From positions 327,775 through 391,774 of the forward strand of contig CAZNUW010000003.1 of NCBI GenBank assembly GCA_964576515.1: 64,000 nt of DNA, given 5' to 3'. The DNA comes from SHVO01 sp964576515 (GTDB lineage Bacteria; Pseudomonadota; Alphaproteobacteria; Rhodospirillales; Rhodospirillaceae). Shown here one piece after another: positions 57,670 through 64,000 of this stretch. A model generated the notes under the pieces. It was not told where the DNA came from, made no database searches, and was given only the letters and a program-made list of their open reading frames with translations. Numbering within the stretch: the stretch's first letter is position 1; each line of letters opens with the position of its first letter. The position numbers and the translations under genes are program-made.

Positions 57670-57950
57670 GACGAAGCTCCCTTCGCTTTTTTCTCGGGTT
57701 TCAACAGGCGCATGATTTCCATGACGCCTTCCTCGATCACCGATGCATTCAAGCTGTAGGTAATGGTGGTTCCGCTGCGGGTGGCGCGGATCAAGTCGGC
57801 GGCCTTGAGGATGTTGAAGTGTTGCGAGAGGGTGGACTTCGCGATGGTCAGACGGTCGGCGATTTCGCCCGCCGTGAGATCGCGGTCGCGCAACAACGCG
57901 AGGATTTGACGCCGCACCGGACTCGCCATGGCTTCAAACAGGTCGCCCAC
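57621..57950 (-). CDS. SdpR-like ArsR-family transcriptional repressor
   Basis: 109-residue winged-helix repressor: MASPVRRQILALLRDRDLTAGEIADRL, recognition helix TIAKSTLSQHFNILKAADLI and wing RATRSGTTITYSLN. No metal-binding Cys motif is present, as in the SdpR autorepressor group. The start is a GTG; AGGA sits four bases before it. A perfect 13-bp inverted repeat overlaps its promoter just upstream. It controls itself and the small membrane protein, SdpI-like and hydrolase genes, by inference from layout. The last about 20 residues overlap the small membrane protein gene. Confidence 0.85.
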   Translation of the reverse strand: MGDLFEAMASPVRRQILALLRDRDLTAGEIADRLTIAKSTLSQHFNILKAADLIRATRSGTTITYSLNASVIEEGVMEIMRLLKPEKKAKGASSWPSRSALAGSSSRSR

Positions 57951-57960
57951 ATCATCCTCA

Positions 57961-57990
57961 TATTTCGTTATTTCGTAAAATAACGAAATA
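57961..57990. promoter_or_regulatory. Perfect 13-bp inverted repeat, likely SdpR-like operator
   Basis: TATTTCGTTATTT and AAATAACGAAATA are perfect inverted repeats separated by CGTA. The site covers the -10 box of the minus-strand promoter and the predicted start of transcription, eleven bases before the regulator gene. ArsR-type repressors bind dyads of this size. Confidence 0.85.
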
Positions 57991-58005
57991 TAGCGGGTAC
58001 GTCAA
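57977..58005 (-). promoter_or_regulatory. Promoter of the SdpR/SdpI-like operon
   Basis: TTGACG (plus 58000-58005) and TATTTT (57977-57982) are 17 bases apart on the minus strand. The operator dyad overlaps the -10 and start region. Confidence 0.65.
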
Positions 58006-58043
58006 GACACGCGGCTTCGACCCTTCGCATCCGCTCCGCGGCG

Positions 58044-58072
58044 TTGACCCGGCCCAACACTTCTACTATTCT
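58044..58072 (+). promoter_or_regulatory. Promoter of the ars operon
   Basis: TTGACC (58044-58049) and TATTCT (58067-58072) are 17 bases apart. Start of transcription falls on or beside the arsR ATG at 58079, so arsR is probably translated from a leaderless message. TTCTAGAA (58069-58076), a small palindrome over the -10, is a candidate ArsR site. Confidence 0.6.
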
Positions 58073-58078
58073 AGAAAT

Positions 58079-58432
58079 ATGGAAATATATACAGCCGCCG
58101 CCGCGCTCGCGGCGCTTGCGCATGAAGGACGCCTGGAGATTTTCCGGATGCTGGTCGCGGCGGGACCGCAAGGGATGGCCGTGGGCGAGATCGCGGGGCA
58201 AGCCGATATGCCGAACGCCACGCTGTCGTTCCATTTGAACCAACTGAAGCAAGCGGGATTGGTGCACGCCCGGCGTGACGGACGGCAGCTGATTCAAACG
58301 GCCGACTTCGCCCGCATGAACGGCCTGGTCGCGTACCTGACGGAAAATTGTTGCGGCGGCGCGGCCTGTGCGCCGGTCTGCAAACCAACGGGCGCAGCGC
58401 CGCGCCGATCGAAGAAAGGAAAGACGACATGA
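58079..58432 (+). CDS. arsR: ArsR family arsenic-responsive repressor
   Basis: 117-residue repressor: AAALAALAHEGRLEIFRMLV, helix-turn-helix MPNATLSFHLNQLKQAGLV and wing RRDGRQLIQTA. The C-terminal ENCCGGAACAPVC offers the Cys residues of the alphaproteobacterial type that bind As(III). No Shine-Dalgarno precedes the ATG, in keeping with a leaderless start. It overlaps arsI by ATGA and heads the ars operon, divergent from the SdpR-like gene. Confidence 0.92.
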   Translation: MEIYTAAAALAALAHEGRLEIFRMLVAAGPQGMAVGEIAGQADMPNATLSFHLNQLKQAGLVHARRDGRQLIQTADFARMNGLVAYLTENCCGGAACAPVCKPTGAAPRRSKKGKTT

Positions 58433-58896
58433 AACGGATGCATGTTCACGTTTCTGTTCCGGATCTGGAACAGTCAGTGAAATTCTATTCCACCCTATTC
58501 GCGGCCGATCCTACGGTGCGCAAGGTGGACTACGCGAAATGGATGCTGGAAGACCCACGGGTCAACTTCGCGATCTCCGAGCGCCCGGGCGCGGCGGGGA
58601 TCGAGCATCTTGGCATACAGGCCGAAAACGAGGTGGAACTGTCCGAGATTTACGAACGCCTGAGCCGCGCCGAAGCGCCAATCATCGAGGAACAAGGGGC
58701 CACCTGCTGTTACGCCAAAAGCGACAAGCAGTGGATTAACGATCCACAGGGAATCGCGTGGGAGACCTTTCTCACCCACGGCGAGTCCACGGTGTATGGC
58801 AATGAGCGGCCGACAGCGCCGCAAGCCGAGGCAAAGGCGGCGCCCTGCTGCGTACCTCGCGCGACGGCCGCAGGCTCCGGTTGCTGCCCGGGATAG
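58429..58896 (+). CDS. arsI: ArsI-type organoarsenical C-As lyase (VOC family)
   Basis: 155 residues. Extradiol-dioxygenase-like VOC fold with iron ligands His in MHVHVSVPDLE, His in IEHLGIQ and Glu in AWETF; the vicinal Cys pair in GATCCYAKSDKQWINDPQG is the hallmark of ArsI and of the related CadI. The enzyme cleaves the C-As bond of methylarsenite. The Cys-rich end (PCCVPR, SGCCPG) may also bind arsenite. ATGA overlap with arsR and five bases to arsC place it in the operon. Confidence 0.88.
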   Translation: MKRMHVHVSVPDLEQSVKFYSTLFAADPTVRKVDYAKWMLEDPRVNFAISERPGAAGIEHLGIQAENEVELSEIYERLSRAEAPIIEEQGATCCYAKSDKQWINDPQGIAWETFLTHGESTVYGNERPTAPQAEAKAAPCCVPRATAAGSGCCPG

Positions 58897-58902
58897 ATCG
58901 CG

Positions 58903-59412
58903 ATGGCGCCGCCTTCCAACGTCCTGTTCCTGTGCACCGGCAACTCGGCCCGGAGCATCCTCGCCGAGGTGTTGCTGAATCATTGGAGCGAAGGGAAGTT
59001 CCGCGCGTTCAGCGCGGGCAGCTTTCCCAAAGGCGAGGTCCACCCGCTGGCGCTTGAGACGCTTTCGCGCCTGAAACTTCCGACGAACGGCTTGCGTAGC
59101 AAAAGCTGGGGCGAGTTCGCCGCGCCCGGCGCGCCGCAGATGGATTACATCCTGACCGTCTGCGATCAGGCCGCGGGCGAAACATGTCCCATATGGCCGG
59201 GTCATCCGGTCACGGCGCATTGGGGTCTGGCCGACCCGGCCGCGGTGCAAGGGAGCGCCGACGAGCAGCGCGCCGCCTTCCGCGAAGCGGCACGGATCCT
59301 TCAAATACGTGTTCAATATTTCCTGAGCTTCAGCATGAAAGATCTGAGCCCCACCGAGGTGAAAGCGAAACTCGATGAAGCGGGAAAGCTTGTCGGCGAG
59401 CCACCCGTTTGA
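58903..59412 (+). CDS. arsC: Arsenate reductase, low-molecular-weight phosphatase type
   Basis: 169 residues. The P-loop nucleophile is in VLFLCTGNSARSILAEVLL (C-X5-R), with the general acid loop Asp in WGLADPAAVQ; C-terminal helices follow. This is the thioredoxin- or glutathione-linked class related to protein tyrosine phosphatases, reducing arsenate to arsenite. Only one further Cys pair (ILTVCDQAAGETCPIW) is available for the disulfide relay. Its stop overlaps the aquaporin start as TTGA. Confidence 0.9.
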   Translation: MAPPSNVLFLCTGNSARSILAEVLLNHWSEGKFRAFSAGSFPKGEVHPLALETLSRLKLPTNGLRSKSWGEFAAPGAPQMDYILTVCDQAAGETCPIWPGHPVTAHWGLADPAAVQGSADEQRAAFREAARILQIRVQYFLSFSMKDLSPTEVKAKLDEAGKLVGEPPV

Positions 59413-60086
59413 GCGCGAACCCGCATCCGCCCCTTGCGCGGGCGGCCGTCGTTGAATTCATCGCCACGGCTTTTCTGCTGATCGCGGTTGTCGGGTCGGG
59501 CATCGCGGCGGAGCGCTTGAGCGGCGGCAGCGCCGGCCTCGCGCTGCTGGCCAACGCGCTCGCGACGAGCGGCGCGCTGTTCATGCTGATCCTGACCTTC
59601 GGCGGACTGTCCGGTGCGCATATGAATCCGGCCGTGACGATCGCGGCCAGCCTCCTTGCCGGATTTCCAAAGTCGCGCGTTGCGCCGTATATCGCGATGC
59701 AGATTGCGGGCGCGCTGGCCGGCACCGCGATCGCGCACGTGATGTTCGACCTCGCGATCCTGCAGACAGGCACGCAAGGGCGGACCGGTTGGGGCCTTTG
59801 GACCGGCGAACTTGTCGCCACCTTCGGACTGCTGGTCGCGATCCACCGCTGCAGCGCTTATGGAACGCCGGTCGTTGCGGGCGTCGTCGCCGCCTATATC
59901 GGCGGCGCCTATTGGTTCACCTCGTCCACGTCCTTCGCGAACCCGGCGGTGACGATCGCGCGCGCTTTCACCGACACCTTCGCGGGACTCCACCCCGGCG
60001 ATGTCGCGGGGTTCATCGCCGCGCAGACGCTCGCGCTGGGCCTCGCGCTCGCCTTCCTGCGGTGGGTGGACTCTGAAACGTCCTAA
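59409..60086 (+). CDS. Aquaporin/glycerol facilitator family channel of the ars operon
   Basis: 225-residue MIP channel with six helices and both pore motifs: GAHMNPAVT and SFANPAVT. It begins with TTG, overlapping arsC by four bases. In Sinorhizobium meliloti an aquaglyceroporin (AqpS) inside the ars operon releases arsenite made by ArsC; the same role is likely here by context. No ArsB or Acr3 pump is seen in the window. Confidence 0.88.
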   Translation: MSANPHPPLARAAVVEFIATAFLLIAVVGSGIAAERLSGGSAGLALLANALATSGALFMLILTFGGLSGAHMNPAVTIAASLLAGFPKSRVAPYIAMQIAGALAGTAIAHVMFDLAILQTGTQGRTGWGLWTGELVATFGLLVAIHRCSAYGTPVVAGVVAAYIGGAYWFTSSTSFANPAVTIARAFTDTFAGLHPGDVAGFIAAQTLALGLALAFLRWVDSETS

Positions 60087-60508
60087 TCCCAATCCTTATT
60101 GCCCACACGCCGCCCGGCTTTGACGCCGCTGCGCTGGCGCTTGCCCTCAAGGCGCTTTTTCTTCTGGGTTTTGCTGACGCGGGTGGCGACGCGGTACTTC
60201 GGGACGTGGGTGGCTTTCTCGATCATCTCCACCAGGCGGGCGATGGCGTCTTTCCGGTTCATCTCCTGGGTGCGGTGGCGGTTGGCGGTGATGACGATCT
60301 CGCCCGCCGTGGTGGCGCGCTTTCCGGCTTGCGCAAGGAGCCGGCGGCGCACGCCCTCGGGCAATGACGGCGACGCGGCGGCGTTGAAGCGCAACTGCAC
60401 GGCGGTGGCCACCTTATTGACGTTCTGACCGCCCGGACCGCTCGCGCGGATGAACGTAAGCTCGACCTCGGCGTCGTCGAGGCTGAGCGAAGGGGTGACG
60501 GGGATCAT
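60083..60508 (-). CDS. arfB: Ribosome rescue factor ArfB (YaeJ)
   Basis: 141 residues. The GGQ motif, in FIRASGPGGQNVNKVATAVQ, hydrolyses peptidyl-tRNA, and the basic C-terminal tail (SKTQKKKRLEGKRQRSGVKA) enters the empty mRNA channel of stalled ribosomes. Length is normal. It converges with the aquaporin gene (overlapping by four bases at their ends) and is divergent from sufE. Confidence 0.93.
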   Translation of the reverse strand: MIPVTPSLSLDDAEVELTFIRASGPGGQNVNKVATAVQLRFNAAASPSLPEGVRRRLLAQAGKRATTAGEIVITANRHRTQEMNRKDAIARLVEMIEKATHVPKYRVATRVSKTQKKKRLEGKRQRSGVKAGRRVGNKDWD

Positions 60509-60560
60509 GAAGGTGGGAAACCGCTTGCACGAGAGTCGAAGGTGCGTAGTTTACCGGACC

Positions 60561-61001
60561 ATGACCGACACGCCCACCATGATCGCGCCCGAAATGGACT
60601 TCGCGGAGTTGCAGGAAAACTTCGCGCTGTTCGACGATTGGGACGACCGCTACCGCTACCTGATCGACCTGGGCCGCAAATTGCCGCCCTTCCCCGACGC
60701 CGAGAAGACCGGGGCGAACAAAGTGCGCGGCTGCATGAGCCAGGTGTGGATGGTGCCGGGACATCCCGGCGGCGATACGGCTCGATTCGCCTTCGCGGCC
60801 GACAGCGACGCCCCTATCGTCAAAGGGCTCATCGCGGTGTTGGGAATTCTGTATTCCGGCAAGACGCCCGCCGAAATCGCCGCCACCGACGCCGAGGTCG
60901 CGTTCGGGACCTTGGGCCTGGACCAGCACCTAAGTCCCAGCCGCCGCAACGGGTTGGTGTCCATGGTGGAAAAGATTCGCGGTTACGCGCGCGGCGCGTG
61001 A
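60561..61001 (+). CDS. sufE: SufE family Fe-S assembly sulfur acceptor
   Basis: 146-residue protein that accepts persulfide from the cysteine desulfurase SufS. The catalytic Cys is in NKVRGCMSQVWMVP, and DDRYRYLIDLGRKLPPFPD is typical of the family. A longer frame exists upstream, but ATG at 60561 gives the usual N-terminus. It is separate from any suf operon in view. Confidence 0.92.
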   Translation: MTDTPTMIAPEMDFAELQENFALFDDWDDRYRYLIDLGRKLPPFPDAEKTGANKVRGCMSQVWMVPGHPGGDTARFAFAADSDAPIVKGLIAVLGILYSGKTPAEIAATDAEVAFGTLGLDQHLSPSRRNGLVSMVEKIRGYARGA

Positions 61002-61107
61002 AATTCCTTACGTAATCTTTGTCACTTGGCCGGAAGGCCCGGTCCGCCGTATCAGATCAAACACGGGGTCGGGGGCGACCTGCGCTTTTTGGTCTTGGGG
61101 ACTGAAC

Positions 61108-61344
61108 ATGACGAACCGGATTTCGGATTTACAAGCCGCCGTGCTGCGGTGGAAGTGCCGCACCTATTCCTTCGCGGCGATGCCGTTCATCGCCGTGATC
61201 GGCGCGGATGTGGTTTCGCGCGGCGCGGTGCTGCCGTCGTGGGGCATCGCGGCCATGGCGCTGGCGGCGGGCGCGCTCGGAACGCTGTCGTGTATTACGA
61301 GCTTCGATCACCGGGATCTGACCGGGAAGCTGGTTTGGTTCTAA
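61108..61344 (+). CDS. Small membrane protein of unknown function
   Basis: 78 residues with hydrophobic stretches at about 20-38 and 44-62. Not recognised. GGGGA lies about 6 bases before the ATG. It stands alone between sufE and the EAL protein; support is coding-like composition and a plausible ribosome binding site only. Confidence 0.45.
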   Translation: MTNRISDLQAAVLRWKCRTYSFAAMPFIAVIGADVVSRGAVLPSWGIAAMALAAGALGTLSCITSFDHRDLTGKLVWF

Positions 61345-61384
61345 ATGTGAGAAAGGGGATCGTTTAGAAACGACCCCCTCCTGC

Positions 61385-61405
61385 CCTCCCCCTTGCAGGG
61401 GGAGG
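61385..61405. repeat. C/G-rich stem-loop, possible intergenic repeat or terminator
   Basis: CCTCCCCC and GGGGGAGG pair perfectly around TTGCA. Very similar CCTCCCCCTTGC...GGGGGAGG elements are commonly scattered in alphaproteobacterial intergenic regions, so this could be one of a genome-wide family; there is no T-run on either side. Confidence 0.6.
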
Positions 61406-61421
61406 TAGAAACCGAAAATCT

Positions 61422-63056
61422 TTAAGCGAACAGCCTGCGGTCGAGCTTCTTGATGAAGCTCCACGGATCGGGATCGGGCTTGCCGAACAGGAAGCCTTGC
61501 ACGTATTCGACGCCGCAATCGCGCACGAATTCGAGGCCTTCCTTGCTGTCGACCATCTCGGCGATGGTTTCGACGTCCATGGTCTTGCAGAGCGTGGTGA
61601 GCGCCTTCAGGAAGGCGCGGCCCTTCGGGGCGGCCTGCGCGTTCTTCACGGCGCTGCCGTCGAGCTTCACGACATCGACTTCCAGCACCGAGAGATACTG
61701 GAAGCTGGCCGCGCCCGCGCCGAAGTCGTCCAAACAGACGTGGAAACCCTTCTTGCGCAGGGCCTGGACGAAATTGTTGGCCTGGGCGAGATCGGCCACG
61801 CGGGCGGATTCGGTGATCTCGAACACGAGGAAGTTGGACAGCCAGGTATCGGCGTCGAGCATCGCATGCAGTTCGCGCGAATACTGGTCGTTGCCCACCG
61901 ACATGCCGGAGATGTTCACGGCGATGGAGACTTTGTCGGCCCGGTTCTTGCGCAGCCAATCGACGCATTTGCGCGCCATGGCGATATCGAACTCGGGGAT
62001 GAGGCCGGTTTCCTCGGCGAAGGTGATGTACTTGTAGGGGCTTTCCTCGAAATTCCCATTGAAGCGCACGAGCGCCTCGTAGTGGTGCACGGCGCCGGTG
62101 CGGGCGTCGAAGATGGGGTGGAAGGCCACCTGGAAATCGTTGCCGCCGACGAGGCTGCGGAATTTGTTCAGGGACTCGACGGTCTCCTGAACGAGTTTAT
62201 TCATATTGGCGGCGATATCCTTCACGTTGAAGGCGTCGCCGACCTGTTCCTTAAAGTGGTTGATCGTATAGACGAGGCCCTTGGCGAGATCGGCTTCGTC
62301 GACGCCGTCGATGTTGACGTCGACTACGCCGGCTTGCGCGACCACGCCCTTGCCGGTGGGGTCGAAGGCCTTGGTGGCTTCGGTCAGCTTGGCTTCGAGG
62401 GCGGAGACGTCGAGGCCCTTTTCCGCGACGATCCCGAACTTGCCTTCGCCGACTTCACCGGCGCTGTCGCCGCCAAGCGAGTTGGCGCGCAAGGTGGTGC
62501 CGACGGTTGTGAGCAGATGTTCGCGTTCTTCGTCGTTCAAACTGCCGGCCAGCGCGTCGAAGCCGGGCAGATTGACGAGGGTGAGTTCCGCGTTGGCGCC
62601 GGCGGCTTTCAGTTTCTCGACCGCGAGCTGGGAGAAGGAATCCCCCGACAGGAGCCCGGTGGCCTTGTCGCGCGCGACACCTTGTTCCGCCTCGCCCTTT
62701 TCGGTGAGGTGCGCCTGGGTGCGGAAGGCCAGGAAGAAATGGTCCTTCAGGTCCGGCATGACGTAACCGGCGAAGCCGAGCGGCGGCGTGAGGCCGTTCG
62801 CGCCCTGGAGCTTCACCTTGACGTTGTCGATGCGGCCTTTCTTGGCCGTCATGGCCAAAAGCTGGTCGACCAGGACGCGGTCCTTCGGCGAGACGACGTC
62901 CATGAAATTACGCCCGATCAAGCCTTCCGGCCCAAGCCCGAGCAGCGCCTTGGTGGCGCCCACAGCGAAGGAAATCCGCTTGTTGGGGTCGAGTTCGATC
63001 AGGATGTCGGCCCAGCAAAAAGCAAAGGCGACAAAGCGGTCGCGGGCGGCGTTCAT
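61422..63056 (-). CDS. PAS / degenerate GGDEF / EAL domain protein
   Basis: 544 residues. N-terminal PAS-like domain (DILIELDPNKRISFAVGATK), a decayed GGDEF-like middle beginning DKATGLLSGDSFSQLA where the active site reads GEVGEGKFGIV, and a C-terminal EAL phosphodiesterase domain for cyclic di-GMP. EAL residues are largely kept: Glu in HHYEALVRF, Asn in AVNISGMSV, Glu in VFEITES, DD in CLDDFGAGAASF, Lys in VVKLDGS, Glu in ETIAEMVDS, Gln in VQGFLFGKP. DDFGAG replaces DDFGTG. Breakdown of c-di-GMP is likely, with the middle domain perhaps regulatory. Confidence 0.88.
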   Translation of the reverse strand: MNAARDRFVAFAFCWADILIELDPNKRISFAVGATKALLGLGPEGLIGRNFMDVVSPKDRVLVDQLLAMTAKKGRIDNVKVKLQGANGLTPPLGFAGYVMPDLKDHFFLAFRTQAHLTEKGEAEQGVARDKATGLLSGDSFSQLAVEKLKAAGANAELTLVNLPGFDALAGSLNDEEREHLLTTVGTTLRANSLGGDSAGEVGEGKFGIVAEKGLDVSALEAKLTEATKAFDPTGKGVVAQAGVVDVNIDGVDEADLAKGLVYTINHFKEQVGDAFNVKDIAANMNKLVQETVESLNKFRSLVGGNDFQVAFHPIFDARTGAVHHYEALVRFNGNFEESPYKYITFAEETGLIPEFDIAMARKCVDWLRKNRADKVSIAVNISGMSVGNDQYSRELHAMLDADTWLSNFLVFEITESARVADLAQANNFVQALRKKGFHVCLDDFGAGAASFQYLSVLEVDVVKLDGSAVKNAQAAPKGRAFLKALTTLCKTMDVETIAEMVDSKEGLEFVRDCGVEYVQGFLFGKPDPDPWSFIKKLDRRLFA

Positions 63057-63246
63057 GGGAAGGATCGACCTGAAATCATAGACTTGGCTTTTAGCAATTC
63101 TGACCGCCCATGCCTACCCGTCGCGTGAGGTCCAGGGCGGCGTTTTCGCCCGGAGGTCGCGGACGGGACGCGCCCCGAGCCACCTTGCGCGGAATCCCGG
63201 CCCGGACCACACTCGCGGCCGTTCAACGCCTTTTGAGAGTTTTTCC

Positions 63247-63762
63247 GTGCGCCTTCTCGTTCTTTTCCTCGTCTTCCTGAGCGCCGCCGCAGCCCCCGCC
63301 GCGGCGCAGGCCGCGGCCTTCGCGCGCATCACCTTGATTGTGTCTGACATCGACCGCTCGGTCGCCTTCTACGAACGGCTGGGCCTGGCCAAACTGTCCG
63401 ACGAATCGCGCAACACCGCCGCCGAGGTGCACGGCCTGAACGATCTGCCGTTGACGGCCGATCCGGCGCGGAGCCGCGTGGTGGTGATGAAAGGCGAAGG
63501 CCAGGGCTCGGAGATCGCGCTGTTGTGGTACGACCGCCCGCCGCTGGCGAGCGCGCGCGGCAACCTCATGGGCCTGGGCACCGGCGACGTCATCATCGGC
63601 GTGATCGTGCCGGACCTGCAGGCGGCCCACGCCGCGCTGGACCGCATCGGCGCGCGTATCGAAAAAGGCCCGAACGGCTTCATGGCGGCGCCGATGGGCG
63701 TGCGTCTGTACGCCTACGATCCGGACGGCCATTTGGTGGAATTGAGCCAGGGCGGACGCTGA
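63247..63762 (+). CDS. Secreted VOC (glyoxalase-like) family protein
   Basis: 171 residues. A signal peptide (LLVLFLVFLSAAAAPAAAQA) precedes a VOC domain: FARITLIVSDIDRSVAFYER and the C-terminal YAYDPDGHLVELSQ. Metal ligands could include the final Glu, but the first ligand position is not a clear His, so activity is uncertain. The start is a GTG with GAGAG upstream. It is divergent from the EAL protein. Confidence 0.78.
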   Translation: MRLLVLFLVFLSAAAAPAAAQAAAFARITLIVSDIDRSVAFYERLGLAKLSDESRNTAAEVHGLNDLPLTADPARSRVVVMKGEGQGSEIALLWYDRPPLASARGNLMGLGTGDVIIGVIVPDLQAAHAALDRIGARIEKGPNGFMAAPMGVRLYAYDPDGHLVELSQGGR

Positions 63763-64000
63763 CCGCTTTCGCGGTTAATTCCAGCATTATGTAGCAAACG
63801 CACCAGACTGGATTTCCTTGACCAAAAATCGGTCAAGGTTCACGCTGAAATGGTACCGGGCCGAGTCTGTGCCCGGTCCATCCCCAAATACATAGGCGAC
63901 AACATGCACACCGTCAGCAGGAGGTGGGCATGATTCTGCTCGCTTTGATTTGACCTGCACCCCTGAAACGCCCCCGATTTTGGGTTAGGGTTCTGTTCTC
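63763..64000. other. Non-coding end of window with two hairpins
   Basis: CCTTGACC-AAAAATC-GGTCAAGG (63816-63838) and ACCGGGC/GCCCGGT (63855-63877) are perfect stems. No gene is seen. The last 50 bases, from TGACCTGCACCCC, resemble the outer end of some IS3-family elements, but the sequence is too short to decide. Confidence 0.4.

Noticed and set aside
56734..57950. Calling the SdpR/SdpI-like genes a bacteriocin immunity system
   Set aside because: No SdpC-like toxin or export genes nearby; only the family names carry that idea.

Overview
This is a GC-rich chromosomal window from an alphaproteobacterium. The main evidence is the order carD / fdxA / S4-domain protein / SUV3-type helicase, the divergent acnA and ccmABCDEFGHI blocks, an aspartate dehydrogenase, and sigma70-like promoters of the TTGAC-N17-CTATAT type. 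A TonB-dependent receptor next to DUF1552/DUF1592-type secreted proteins suggests an environmental lineage such as Rhizomicrobium/Micropepsaceae or a relative; that placement is inference. No rRNA, tRNA, CRISPR array, complete insertion sequence or prophage was seen.

1-13 kb is housekeeping: partial carD, 7Fe ferredoxin, a DUF938 methyltransferase, S4 protein, helicase, a short HPF/RaiA protein, htpG, a threonyl-tRNA synthetase that contains only the catalytic and anticodon-binding parts, a TPR protein and aconitase. The synthetase is preceded by a complete Thr attenuation unit not recorded by length-filtered gene calling: a promoter, a 26-residue leader peptide with seven consecutive Thr codons starting at or near +1, and a rho-independent terminator. 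This is the most striking signal in the window.

13-22.5 kb is one cytochrome c maturation block (ccmA to ccmI) continuing into a Sco copper chaperone, a cysteine-cluster protein and a YgjP-like metallopeptidase, with most start codons overlapping the preceding stop by four bases. 22-27 kb holds a cell wall hydrolase, a class A PBP, a basic-tail plus ribbon-helix-helix protein and an AlkC-like alkylation repair protein.

27-38.5 kb is an envelope/secretion block on the minus strand: an NHL beta-propeller, a TonB receptor, a COG4315-type repeat protein, a Tat-exported DUF1552 protein, a DUF1592-type lipoprotein with a CAGCH haem motif, an unrecognised secreted protein and a methyltransferase-fold protein with a Sec signal.

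38.5-54 kb is mixed metabolism: an APC permease, a YaiI-like protein, rhlE with a long 5' leader, a thiolase, a membrane protein with a decayed class III cyclase-like domain, a TPP riboswitch with thiC, mtgA, a single-domain response regulator, aspartate dehydrogenase, a 2-hydroxychromene-2-carboxylate isomerase-like protein, CoxM/CoxS/CoxG-like genes without a CoxL in view, dinB and an MsbA-like ABC exporter.

54-64 kb starts with a hairpin-rich intergenic region and a DUF2200 gene. It then has an SdpR/SdpI-like unit with a perfect 13-bp inverted repeat over its promoter, divergent from an arsenic operon (arsR-arsI-arsC-aquaporin). The window closes with arfB, sufE, a PAS/GGDEF-like/EAL protein and a secreted VOC protein.
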